A stretch of 64,000 nt of DNA from Caulobacter segnis (GTDB lineage: Bacteria > Pseudomonadota > Alphaproteobacteria > Caulobacterales > Caulobacteraceae). The notes beneath the pieces were generated by a model, which was not told the origin of the DNA, made no database searches, and saw only the letters and a program-made list of their open reading frames with translations. The stretch covers positions 1,798,001-1,862,000 of the forward strand of contig NZ_CP096040.1 of NCBI RefSeq assembly GCF_023935105.1, given 5' to 3'. The position numbers were made by a program, and so were the translations under genes. Positions within the stretch are counted from its first letter, which is position 1. Every line of letters starts with the position of its first letter. Positions 30,622 through 39,453 of the stretch are shown piece by piece.

Positions 30622-32085
30622 ATGGAACGGTCAGGTGTCAGCCGCCGAGCCTTGGGAGGGCTCGCGCTCGGCGGGGTCTTGGGCGGCGCGGCCATGGGGC
30701 TTTCGGGGTGCGAGAGGCCGGCCGAAACCGACCTGAAGCCGAAGAGCCGTCAGTTTCCGAAGGACTTCATCCGGGGCGTGGCCAGCGCCGCTTTCCAGAC
30801 CGAAGGGGCGCAGGATGTCGACGGGCGCGGGCCCAGTGTCTGGGACGTGTTCGAGAAGGTCCCCGGCCACGTCAAGGACGGCTCGGACGCGACGGTCGCC
30901 ACCGACAGCTATCGCCGCTTTCAGGAGGACGTCGATCTGATCGCCGGGGCGGGTTTGGACGCCTACCGCTTCTCGATCAGCTGGTCGCGAGTCCTGCCGA
31001 CGGGCGAGGGCGCGGTGAACGCGGCGGGACTGGATCACTATTCCAGACTGGTCGACGCCTTGCTGGCCAAGGGGATCGCGCCTTACGCCACGCTGTTTCA
31101 CTGGGACCTGCCCCAGGCGCTGCAGGCCAAGGGCGGCTGGGCCAACCGCGACACCGCCCTGCGGCTGGCCGACTACGCCCAGGCCGTGGTCGGGCGACTG
31201 GGAGATCGGCTGAAGAACTACATCATCCTCAACGAGGCCGCCGTGCACGCCGTCGTCGGCCACGTGCTGGGCGAACAGGCCCCGGGGCTGAAGGACGTCA
31301 ACCTGCTGGGCAAGGTCGTCCACCACATGAACCTGGGCCAGGGGCTGGCCATCCAGGCGCTGCGGGCGGGAGGACGGGACCTCAACATCGGCACCACCCT
31401 GGCGCTGCAGCCCTGCCGGCCGGCGGGCGGCCCATGGGCGGTCTGGAATCGCCTGGCCTCCGACGGCCTGGACGCGCTGTGGAACAAGGCCTGGCTGGAT
31501 CCGCTGCTCAAGGGGACCTACCCCAAGGCCATGGACGACTTCCTGAAGGGCGGCGTCGTCCATGACGGCGATCTCGCCACCATGCGCCAGCCGGTCGATT
31601 TCGTGGGGGTAAACTACTACGCGCCGGTCTATGTGCGGCTGGATCTGGCCGCGCCTGGCAAGATCGCCATGGCCGCCCCGCCCAAGGGCGCGGAGCTGGA
31701 CGCCTTCGGCCGCCACATCGACCCGTCGGGCCTCTATGAGATGCTCGACCGCGTTCGCCGCGAATACGGCGCGCCCAAGACGCTGGTCACCGAGAACGGC
31801 TGCTCGGACCCGTTCGGGACCGGCCCGGCCATCCTGGACGACCAGTTCCGCATCACCTATCTGCGCCGCCATCTCGAGGCGGTGCTGGCCGCCCGCGAGG
31901 CCGGCTGTGACGTGCGCGGCTATTTCGAATGGACCCTGATCGACAACTTCGAATGGGACCTGGGCTACACGTCCAAGTTCGGGCTGGTGGCGATGGACCG
32001 GACGACCGGCGTGCGCACGCCCAAGGCGTCCTACGCGTGGTTCAAGACGCTGGCGGAGAGCGGGGTGTTGCCATCCTCCCCCTAG
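30622..32085 (+). CDS. GH1 beta-glucosidase, predicted Tat-type lipoprotein
   Basis: A protein of 487 residues; ATG codons at 30619 and 30622 both follow GGAGGGG. The N-terminus has a twin-arginine SRRALGG and a lipobox LSGC. GH1 features: acid/base Glu205 in ILNEAAV and nucleophile Glu391 in VTENG, plus AAFQTEGA, FSISWSRVLP and EWTLIDNFEWDLGY. The usual NEP at the acid/base is NEA here. A membrane-anchored exo-acting beta-glycosidase cleaving oligosaccharides in the periplasm is inferred. The last codons (PSSP, stop) come from an inverted repeat that begins at 32073. Confidence 0.9.
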   Translation: MERSGVSRRALGGLALGGVLGGAAMGLSGCERPAETDLKPKSRQFPKDFIRGVASAAFQTEGAQDVDGRGPSVWDVFEKVPGHVKDGSDATVATDSYRRFQEDVDLIAGAGLDAYRFSISWSRVLPTGEGAVNAAGLDHYSRLVDALLAKGIAPYATLFHWDLPQALQAKGGWANRDTALRLADYAQAVVGRLGDRLKNYIILNEAAVHAVVGHVLGEQAPGLKDVNLLGKVVHHMNLGQGLAIQALRAGGRDLNIGTTLALQPCRPAGGPWAVWNRLASDGLDALWNKAWLDPLLKGTYPKAMDDFLKGGVVHDGDLATMRQPVDFVGVNYYAPVYVRLDLAAPGKIAMAAPPKGAELDAFGRHIDPSGLYEMLDRVRREYGAPKTLVTENGCSDPFGTGPAILDDQFRITYLRRHLEAVLAAREAGCDVRGYFEWTLIDNFEWDLGYTSKFGLVAMDRTTGVRTPKASYAWFKTLAESGVLPSSP

Positions 32086-32193
32086 CGGGGGAGGTGGGCG
32101 CGGAGCGACCGGAGGGGGAAGGGTTGGAGAGCCGGCCTCTTCCCCCCCTCCGTCGTCTCTTCGAGCCGACACCTCCCCCGCTAGGGGGAGGAT
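32073..32193. repeat. Inverted-repeat element with perfect 23-bp ends
   Basis: The left end 32073-32095 (starting ATCCTCCCCCTAGCGG) and the right end 32171-32193 are exact reverse complements. Inside, GGAGGGGGAAG faces CTTCCCCCCCTCC. The core CCTCCCCC-GCTA-GGGGGAGG also occurs at 37247-37266. The left end covers the GH1 stop codon; the right end is 9 bases from the stop of the convergent gene at 32202. Confidence 0.8.
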
Positions 32194-32201
32194 TTCCGGT
32201 G

Positions 32202-33020
32202 CTAATCCCCCTTGCAGATCAGCACGTCGCGGCCGCCGCGCTTGGCGGGGACCAGGCTGCCGGCGCAGGGGATCGGGTTGACCGGATCGACGATCACCTC
32301 GTTGCCGCCGATCGGGGGCAGTTTCTTGGCCGCCGGCTTGGTCTCGGCTTTCGCGGCCTTCACGGGAGCGGTCTTGGCCGGCTCGGCCTTGGGCGTCGCG
32401 ACGGGTTCGGGAGCCGGAGCGGGCGGAGCGGCTTCCGCGGCCGGCTGTGGCGCGGGCGCTTCCGGTTGCGGCGCGGGCGTCTCGGGGGGCGGCGCCTGGG
32501 TCGTGGCCGAGGCGCTGTTGAAGTTCAGCGCCTTGCCCAGGATGGTCGACTTGGTCTCCAGGGTCTTGGCGCGCTTCTCGCAGTCGCCTGGCGGGCTCCA
32601 GCTCATCCACATCTGGGCCAGGCGAGCCTTGCTCACCGAGTCGGCGCCCTGCCAGATGGCCGCGCCGCGCTTGACCTGGGCGCCGCCATATTCCGAGATC
32701 GGGCGCGGACTGGCCTTCTCGGCCGCGGTGATCGCCGAGGCGAAGGTCTTGAGGTCCTTCTGGGCCTGGGCGCGCAGTTCCGGATAGGTCTTCAGCGAAG
32801 CGGCGACGCCGTCGGGGCCCGGGAACGCCTTCTCGATCCGCGTCACCTCCGGCATCACGCGGTCGTAGAGATTGGCGTAGCCGCCCAGGGCGCCGTAGCA
32901 CCAGGCCACATAGCCATACTCGTCGGTTGGCGGAGCATTCGGGCCTTGGGCGGCCGCTTGCCCCCCCGTTTGGCTGTCCTGGGCCAGAAGCGCGAGAGCG
33001 AGGAGGAGGGCGTTCGCCAT
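32202..33020 (-). CDS. Hypothetical secreted protein with Pro/Ala-rich linker
   Basis: A 272-residue protein with a short signal peptide (MANALLLALALLAQD). Residues 30-165 form a helical domain with conserved-looking Trp and Cys (YGYVAWCYGALGGYANLYD, MWMSWSPPGDCEKRAK). Residues 170-235 are a Pro/Ala/Lys-rich linker, and the C-terminus is a small strand block with paired Cys (VNPIPCAGSLVPAKRGGRDV, LICKGD). It belongs to no family I can name. Periplasmic, function unknown. Confidence 0.65.
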   Translation of the reverse strand: MANALLLALALLAQDSQTGGQAAAQGPNAPPTDEYGYVAWCYGALGGYANLYDRVMPEVTRIEKAFPGPDGVAASLKTYPELRAQAQKDLKTFASAITAAEKASPRPISEYGGAQVKRGAAIWQGADSVSKARLAQMWMSWSPPGDCEKRAKTLETKSTILGKALNFNSASATTQAPPPETPAPQPEAPAPQPAAEAAPPAPAPEPVATPKAEPAKTAPVKAAKAETKPAAKKLPPIGGNEVIVDPVNPIPCAGSLVPAKRGGRDVLICKGD

Positions 33021-33289
33021 GCGGGCGGAAGTCCTTTCGAATTACGAAGCGTCGTGACTAGAGCATTTCGGTCCGGAATGGGACCTTAGCGTGATCGATC
33101 TGGTGCAAGCTGAGCCGTAAAACGAACGAGCCGGCGAAACGCTCCACCTTAAGGGAATGACCTTTCGCCGCATTGCGGGAAAGTCATGTGAACGATCATT
33201 CTCATTGTGCTAGAAGCGCGGTGACGAGGTGATCCGCTTCGCCCCGTCATGCGTAGTTCAACCATTCGTCGCTGGTTTCGAGGCGCTTC

Positions 33290-33985
33290 ATGACCTTCTG
33301 GCGCAACATCGCGAGCATCGCCGCCCGCCGTCTGGATCTGGCCGACTGCACCGAGTGCCCGGCCGGCCTGCCTGGCGAGGACCCGGCCTTCTCGACCGCT
33401 GTGACCGCCTTGGGAGCCAAGCTGGCCAAGGTCGACGGCCGCGCCGACGGGCACGAGTTCGCCGCCTTTACCGAAGTGTTCCAGCCCGACCCGGCGTCCG
33501 AACCGAACATCCACCGTTTCTACGAACTGGCCCGCCAGACCGCCCACGGTTTCGAGAGCTACGCCAAGCGGCTGGCCAAGCGCTATTCCAGCTGCCCGCA
33601 GCTGCTGGAGGACGTGGTCGACGGCCTGTTCCACATCGCCAAGTCCGACGGAGTCGTGACTCAGGACGAGCTGGACTATCTGGCGCGGGTGTCCGCCCTG
33701 TTCGGCATGTCGCCCCTGGCCTTCCGTCGGCTGCGCGCGACCCATCTGGGCGTCGGAGCCGACGACCCTTACGCCATCCTGGAAGTGCCGGCCGACGCCG
33801 ACGACGCCACGGTGCGCAGCGCCTGGAAATCGGCCCTGTCCAGCGCCCACCCCGACCGCGCTCGGGCCCGGGGCCTGCCGACCGAGTTCATCGAAGTGGC
33901 CGAGGCCAAGGCCGCCGCCATCAACGCCGCCTTCTCGACGGTCATGCGCGAACGGCGGGAACTGGGTCTTGCCGCGGCGGGTTGA
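33290..33985 (+). CDS. TerB-DnaJ domain protein (DjlA-like)
   Basis: A 231-residue protein. Residues 30-145 form a helical TerB-type domain (FSTAVTALGAKLAKVDGRAD, LFHIAKSDGVVTQDELDYLA), and residues 163-225 a J domain (DPYAILEVPADADDATVRSA) with the HPD motif at about 187-189, so it should stimulate DnaK. DjlA of E. coli has the same order with an N-terminal TM; here no clear TM is present, so it may be cytosolic. Confidence 0.88.
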   Translation: MTFWRNIASIAARRLDLADCTECPAGLPGEDPAFSTAVTALGAKLAKVDGRADGHEFAAFTEVFQPDPASEPNIHRFYELARQTAHGFESYAKRLAKRYSSCPQLLEDVVDGLFHIAKSDGVVTQDELDYLARVSALFGMSPLAFRRLRATHLGVGADDPYAILEVPADADDATVRSAWKSALSSAHPDRARARGLPTEFIEVAEAKAAAINAAFSTVMRERRELGLAAAG

Positions 33986-34120
33986 CGAGACAATCTGTCT
34001 TAAGACGTCCCGTCCCTAAGGGGCGGAAAAGACTTTTCATCCGCGCCCGGCGGGTGTTCAGTCATCATTCAGCGCTGATGACTATCTTCATTGAGCATCA
34101 GCGCGAACGAAAGGAACACG

Positions 34121-34390
34121 ATGAGCACCGTCGCTGCTTCGCCCCTACGGAACCTGGCCTGGATCACCGGCGCCCTGGCGACGTCGGCCGCCGTGGTGAT
34201 CGGAGCGGTGCTCGCGGTGGTCTTCGCCGCCACCGTGGTGGTGGTCGGCTTCATCGGCAGCGCCCTGTTTGGCTTGGCCGCCTTTGCTCTACGCGGCCGC
34301 AAGCCCGCCCAGGCCGACGACGGCCTGATCGAAGCCCGCAACGTCGGCGGCCACTCGTGGGTCGCCTACGGCTGGAACGAGCGCCCGTAA
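34121..34390 (+). CDS. Small membrane protein
   Basis: An 89-residue protein starting at the ATG after GAAAGGAA. It has two closely spaced hydrophobic stretches (AWITGALATSAAVVIGAVLA and VVVVGFIGSALFGLAAFAL) and a short soluble tail ending VAYGWNERP. No family recognised; inner membrane. Confidence 0.6.
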   Translation: MSTVAASPLRNLAWITGALATSAAVVIGAVLAVVFAATVVVVGFIGSALFGLAAFALRGRKPAQADDGLIEARNVGGHSWVAYGWNERP

Positions 34391-34492
34391 GGAAGCTTTT
34401 TCTCTCTCTGTAAGAGAGGGATCTCACGCGCCCCTTGCTCCCCGCTCATCGGCGCCTCATCTTGCCTTTCAAACAAACGTTGGGAGGCAAGC

Positions 34493-34783
34493 ATGATCGG
34501 TGTCGTCGCGACCCTGAAGGTCCAGCCGGACAAGTCGGCGGACTTCGAGAAGGTGTTCCTGGGCCTGCAGAACAAGGTGAAGGCCAACGAGCCGGGCTGC
34601 CTGATGTACCAGTTGACCAAGTCGCGCACCGAAGAGGGCGTCTACAAGGTGCTGGAGCTGTACGCCTCGGCCGACGCCCTGAAGGCCCACGGCGGCTCGG
34701 ACTATTTCAAGGCCGCCGGCGCGGCGATGGGGCCGACCATGGCCGCCGCGCCCGTCATCGAGTATCTCGACGCGGTGGAGTAG
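34493..34783 (+). CDS. Antibiotic biosynthesis monooxygenase (ABM) domain protein
   Basis: A 96-residue protein with the ABM ferredoxin-like fold: VVATLKVQPDKSADFEKVFL, NEPGCLMYQLTKS, YKVLELYASADALKAH, and a final strand. Similar small proteins include the quinol monooxygenase YgiN. It is 5 bases upstream of the acyl-CoA dehydrogenase gene and likely co-transcribed. Reaction unknown. Confidence 0.8.
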   Translation: MIGVVATLKVQPDKSADFEKVFLGLQNKVKANEPGCLMYQLTKSRTEEGVYKVLELYASADALKAHGGSDYFKAAGAAMGPTMAAAPVIEYLDAVE

Positions 34784-34788
34784 GGCGC

Positions 34789-36000
34789 ATGGACCTGGCC
34801 TTCTCGCCCGAGGATCTGGCTTTCCAGCGGGAGGTCCGCGACTGGATCGCGACCGCCTATGACGACGGCCTGAAGAAGCAGCTCTCCCAGTCCAAGAACG
34901 GCTATCTGGACAAGGCCGGCCAAGTGGCCTGGCAGAAGAAGCTGTTCGAGCGCGGCTGGGCCGCGCCCGACTGGCCGGTCGAACTGGGCGGGGCGGGCTT
35001 CACGCCCTCGCAGCGCTACATCTTCAACATGGAGATGAGCCTGGCCGGCGTGCCGACCTCCTCGCCGATGGGGCTGAAGATGGTCGCGCCGGTGATCATG
35101 GCGTTCGGTTCGGACGAACAGAAGGCCCAGCACCTGCCGCCGATCCTGCGGTCCGACATCTGGTGGTGCCAGGGCTATTCCGAGCCGGGCTCGGGCTCGG
35201 ACCTGGCCAGCCTGCAGATGAAGGCCGAGCGAGACGGCGACGACTATGTGCTGAACGGCTCCAAGATCTGGACCACCCACGCCCAGTGGGCCGAATGGAT
35301 GTTCTGTCTGGTCCGCACGTCCAGCCAAGGGCGGCCTCAGGAGGGCATCTCGTTCCTGCTGCTGCGCATGGACACGCCGGGCATCCAGATCAAGCCGCTG
35401 CCCACCCTGGACGGCCCGCCCGACGGCGAGCAGGAGATCAACCAGGTCTTCTTCGACAATGTCCGCGTGCCGGTCGCCAACCGCATCGGCGAGGAAAACA
35501 AGGGCTGGACCTACGCCAAGTACCTGCTGGAGTTCGAGCGCGGCAACGCCTATGCGCCGGGCCTGATGAACATGCTGGGCAAGGTCAAGCGCATCGCCGC
35601 CCTGGAGCGGGCCGACGACGGCGGGCGGCTGATCGACGACGCGGCCTTCCGCGAGAAGATCGTCAATCTGGAGATCCAGGTGGCGGCGCTGAACGCCACC
35701 GAGCTGCGGATCTTCTCAGGCCGCACCACCGGCAAGGCGATCGGCCCGGCCTCGTCGATGCTGAAATGCGTGGGCTCCGAGCACCAGCAGGCGATCACCG
35801 AGCTGACCCTGGAGGCGGTCGGGACCTACGCCGCGCCGTTCGTCCAGGATACGTGGAGCCAGAGCAACGAGGGCCGGGCCGGACCCGACTACGCGGCCCC
35901 GGCGGCGCCGGCCTATTTCAACTACCGCAAGGCCTCGATCTACGCGGGCTCCAACGAGATCCAGCGCAACATCATGGCCAAGATGGTGCTGGGGCTGTGA
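34789..36000 (+). CDS. Acyl-CoA dehydrogenase family protein
   Basis: A 403-residue flavoprotein. It has an N-terminal helical domain (FSPEDLAFQREVRDW), the FAD-binding loop WWCQGYSEPGSGSDLASLQ and WTTHAQWAEWMFCLVR, and the C-terminal motif YAGSNEIQRNIMAKMVLGL. It oxidises an acyl-CoA at the alpha-beta bond and passes electrons to ETF. The WCQGYSEPGSGSDLA variant is common in dehydrogenases of steroid or terpenoid side-chain and branched acyl-CoA breakdown. No other beta-oxidation gene is adjacent. Confidence 0.92.
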   Translation: MDLAFSPEDLAFQREVRDWIATAYDDGLKKQLSQSKNGYLDKAGQVAWQKKLFERGWAAPDWPVELGGAGFTPSQRYIFNMEMSLAGVPTSSPMGLKMVAPVIMAFGSDEQKAQHLPPILRSDIWWCQGYSEPGSGSDLASLQMKAERDGDDYVLNGSKIWTTHAQWAEWMFCLVRTSSQGRPQEGISFLLLRMDTPGIQIKPLPTLDGPPDGEQEINQVFFDNVRVPVANRIGEENKGWTYAKYLLEFERGNAYAPGLMNMLGKVKRIAALERADDGGRLIDDAAFREKIVNLEIQVAALNATELRIFSGRTTGKAIGPASSMLKCVGSEHQQAITELTLEAVGTYAAPFVQDTWSQSNEGRAGPDYAAPAAPAYFNYRKASIYAGSNEIQRNIMAKMVLGL

Positions 36001-36139
36001 TCGAGATCCTCCTCATCCCGGCTCACCGCCGAGCCGCGGTCGGGTGACGATAACTGTGGGTGTTCCAGTTTTTCTGTCTGGCGCGCGGTGCGAACAAGTG
36101 TTTGGATCGCGCGCAACCTAATTCGCTTCGGACCCTCCC

Positions 36140-37231
<1,092 letters not shown>

Positions 37232-37242
37232 GGCGGCGCAAC

Positions 37243-37270
37243 AAATCCTCCCCCGCTAGGGGGAGGATTT
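37243..37270. terminator. Bidirectional terminator formed by a repeat
   Basis: AAATCCTCCCCC-GCTA-GGGGGAGGATTT is a perfect 12-bp stem with T-rich ends on both strands, between the convergent OYE and SDR genes. It has the same core as the repeat ends at 32073-32095 and 32171-32193. Confidence 0.7.
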
Positions 37271-37283
37271 TAAGCCTGACGGT

Positions 37284-38081
37284 CTAAGCGATCGTCGTGA
37301 CCAGGCCGCCCTCGGCCTTCAGCGAGGCGCCGTTGGTGGCCGCCGACAGCGGGCTGGCGACGTAGGCGACCAGGCTGGCGATCTCCTGGGGCTCGATCAT
37401 CCGCTGCAGCAGCGACGACGTGCGGTGCTTCTCGAAGAATTCGGCTTCGTGCTCCTGGGGCGTGCCGTCCGGATTGGCCGAGACGCTCTTGAGGAACTCG
37501 AAGATGCCGGCGGCGCGGGTCGGGCCGGGCAGGACGGAGTTGACCGTGACGCCGGTGCCCTTGGTCTGCTGGGCCATGCCGCGGGCGACCGCCAACTGGG
37601 CGCTCTTGGTCATGCCGTAGTGGACCATCTCGCCGGGGATCGCGAGACCGGACTCCGAGGAGATGAAGATCACCCGGCCCCAGTTGCGTTCCAGCATGCC
37701 GGGGAAGTAGCCGCGCGACAGGCGCACGCCGCTCATCACATTGACGTCGAACAGGCGCAGCCAGTCCTCGTCCGGGATGTCGGCGAAGGCCTTCATCTCG
37801 TATATGCCCAGGTTGTTGACCAGGATGTCGACGCTGGGGAGGGCCTTGAGGATCGCCGCGGCGCCCTCGGCGGTGGCCGCGTCGGCCAGCACGCCCTCGA
37901 CCTTGGCGCCGCCCGGGAGGGAGGCGCGGATGTCGGCGACGGCCGCGTCCAGCTTGTCCTGGGTGCGGCCGGTGACGAACACCTTGGCGCCCTCGGCGGT
38001 CAGGGCGCGGGCGATCTCCAGGCCGATCCCGGCCGTCGCGCCGGTCACCAGCGCGGTCTTGTCGTTCAGTTTCAGGTCCAT
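37284..38081 (-). CDS. Short-chain dehydrogenase/reductase
   Basis: A 265-residue Rossmann enzyme: TALVTGATAGIGLEIARAL (cofactor motif), VNNLGIYE, catalytic Ser in FISSESG, and the YxxxK as HYGMTKSAQ. Arg in VTGRTQ after the second strand suggests NADP preference. NVMSGVRLSRGYFP is typical of the classical subfamily. The substrate is unknown. Upstream, a 9-bp inverted repeat lies 74-100 bases from the start codon. Confidence 0.88.
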   Translation of the reverse strand: MDLKLNDKTALVTGATAGIGLEIARALTAEGAKVFVTGRTQDKLDAAVADIRASLPGGAKVEGVLADAATAEGAAAILKALPSVDILVNNLGIYEMKAFADIPDEDWLRLFDVNVMSGVRLSRGYFPGMLERNWGRVIFISSESGLAIPGEMVHYGMTKSAQLAVARGMAQQTKGTGVTVNSVLPGPTRAAGIFEFLKSVSANPDGTPQEHEAEFFEKHRTSSLLQRMIEPQEIASLVAYVASPLSAATNGASLKAEGGLVTTIA

Positions 38082-38154
38082 CGCTGGGCTCCATTGTTTG
38101 ACGGAGCCTCAGATGGGAGGGCTGCGCCGTCAAACTACGCCTTAGCCCGGAACA

Positions 38155-38181
38155 GGACTTGTGAATTGAACGCACAAGTCC
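38155..38181. promoter_or_regulatory. Inverted repeat upstream of the SDR gene
   Basis: GGACTTGTG (38155-38163) and CACAAGTCC (38173-38181) form a perfect 9-bp dyad with a 9-base spacer. It lies between the SMP-30 stop codon and the SDR start. It could be an operator, or a terminator hairpin without a T-run. Confidence 0.45.
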
Positions 38182-38190
38182 ACGCACACC

Positions 38191-39102
38191 CTAGGCGTTG
38201 AAATTCAGCTTCAGCCCCGGACGCGGCCAGCGGCACTTGTAGAGCTGGCCGGTGCCCGAGGCCGTGATCCACGCATCGCGCATGTCCTCGCCGCCGAAGC
38301 AGATGTTGGTCACGATCACGTCCGGGAAGGCGAAGTGCTCGGTCGAGCCGTCCGGGTCGAAGGCGGTGATCCCGCCGTTGATGATCGTCGCCACGCAGAC
38401 CTTGCCGCCGGCCTCGACCGCCAGGCTGTCCAGCAACTGGTAGCCCGGCAGGTTGCAGACCACGTTGCCAGGCTGCAGGGGCAGGGGATCGGCCAGCACG
38501 CCGGGCGCGGCCACGTCGAACGACCACAGGCGGCCCAGCATGGTGTCGGCCATGTAGACCGTCTTCTCGTCGGGCGAGAGGCCCACGCCATTGGGCGAGA
38601 CGAAGTGATCGCGCCAGCGGACGATCTTCGAGCCGTCCGGCAGGGCGTAGTACAGGGCGCCATACTTCTTGCCTTCGGGCGTCGAGCAGCCGTGGTCGGT
38701 GAACCAGAAGCCGCCCTGCTTGTCGAAGACCAGGTCGTTGGGACCCACGAGCGTCTTGCCGTCGCACGCGGTGTAGAGGGTGGTGATCGCGCCGGTCTTC
38801 AGGTCGACCCGCTGGATGTAACCGCCCGTGTGCTCCGGCGGGGTGGGGCCTGGAATGTTCAGCCCGTTGGCCTCGAAGAACTGGAAGCTGGCGCCGTTGT
38901 TGGTGACGTAGATCGCGCCGTCCGGGCCGATCGCCGCGCCGTTGGGACCGCCGCCGGTGTTCGCCACCGTCTCCTTGCGACCGTCGGGCCAGACCCGGGT
39001 CAGGCGCTGGCCCTGGATCTCGGTGAGGATCACCGAACCGTCGGCCATGGCGACCGGGCCCTCGGGGAATAGCAGACCGTCGGTGACCAGCTGGATGTCC
39101 AT
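38191..39102 (-). CDS. SMP-30/gluconolactonase/LRE family protein
   Basis: A 303-residue six-bladed beta-propeller. Markers are LLFPEGPVAMADGSVILTE (metal-ligand Glu in FPEGP), GGGPNGAAIGPDG (Asn ligand), VGPNDLVFDKQGGFWFTD, and SPNGVGLSPDEKTVYMAD with the catalytic Asn and Asp. Metal-dependent hydrolysis of sugar lactones is the family reaction; related members hydrolyse other lactones. It is followed on the same strand by the SDR gene, which could make the lactone, as in uronic acid or sugar oxidation. Confidence 0.88.
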   Translation of the reverse strand: MDIQLVTDGLLFPEGPVAMADGSVILTEIQGQRLTRVWPDGRKETVANTGGGPNGAAIGPDGAIYVTNNGASFQFFEANGLNIPGPTPPEHTGGYIQRVDLKTGAITTLYTACDGKTLVGPNDLVFDKQGGFWFTDHGCSTPEGKKYGALYYALPDGSKIVRWRDHFVSPNGVGLSPDEKTVYMADTMLGRLWSFDVAAPGVLADPLPLQPGNVVCNLPGYQLLDSLAVEAGGKVCVATIINGGITAFDPDGSTEHFAFPDVIVTNICFGGEDMRDAWITASGTGQLYKCRWPRPGLKLNFNA

Positions 39103-39126
39103 AGCGCATCTCCCTTGCCGCCTCTG

Positions 39127-39159
39127 AACGGGCGCTGGGGATGACTATAAACGCCCGTT
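39127..39159. promoter_or_regulatory. Inverted repeat in the SMP-30 promoter region
   Basis: AACGGGCG (39127-39134) and CGCCCGTT (39152-39159) form an 8-bp dyad with a 17-base spacer, 25-57 bases upstream of the SMP-30 start. An operator role is inferred from place and symmetry only. Confidence 0.35.
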
Positions 39160-39311
39160 TGAACCTCGCTAGGGCGCCGTTCGGGTAACCGTGTCGCGCG
39201 GGCCACAGCAACCGCCACGCGTGCGATAACGACGTTCGCGGGGCTTGTGGCGAGTCGTCGATCGTGGGATCAGCACGCCCTCATCCAAGCTCCAGGGAGC
39301 CGATCCGCCGC

Positions 39312-39419
39312 ATGACCCTCGCCGCCGCCCAGACCAACGCACCGCCGAAGGCGGGTTGGCGCGCGCCGTCGAAGCCGTGCCGCCGATCCGTCGCCCGCCC
39401 CCTGCGCACCTACCGCTAG
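39312..39419 (+). CDS. Possible 35-residue basic peptide upstream of the PcfJ-like gene
   Basis: The ATG at 39312 opens 35 codons (MTLAAAQTNAPP to PLRTYR) with GGGAG about 13 bases upstream. The peptide is rich in Arg, Pro and Ala. It is followed by a small hairpin (GGCCG-TTC-CGGCC, 39423-39435) and then the next gene at 39454. It may be a leader peptide or chance; codon use is like neighbouring genes. Confidence 0.25.
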   Translation: MTLAAAQTNAPPKAGWRAPSKPCRRSVARPLRTYR

Positions 39420-39453
39420 CCGCGGCCGTTCCGGCCGCCGCCGGAGCTCTTAG

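Noticed and set aside
30631..32901. Open frame of 756 codons antisense to the GH1 gene
   Set aside because: Low-complexity translation crossing a repeat element and the secreted-protein gene; no start signal; GC artefact.
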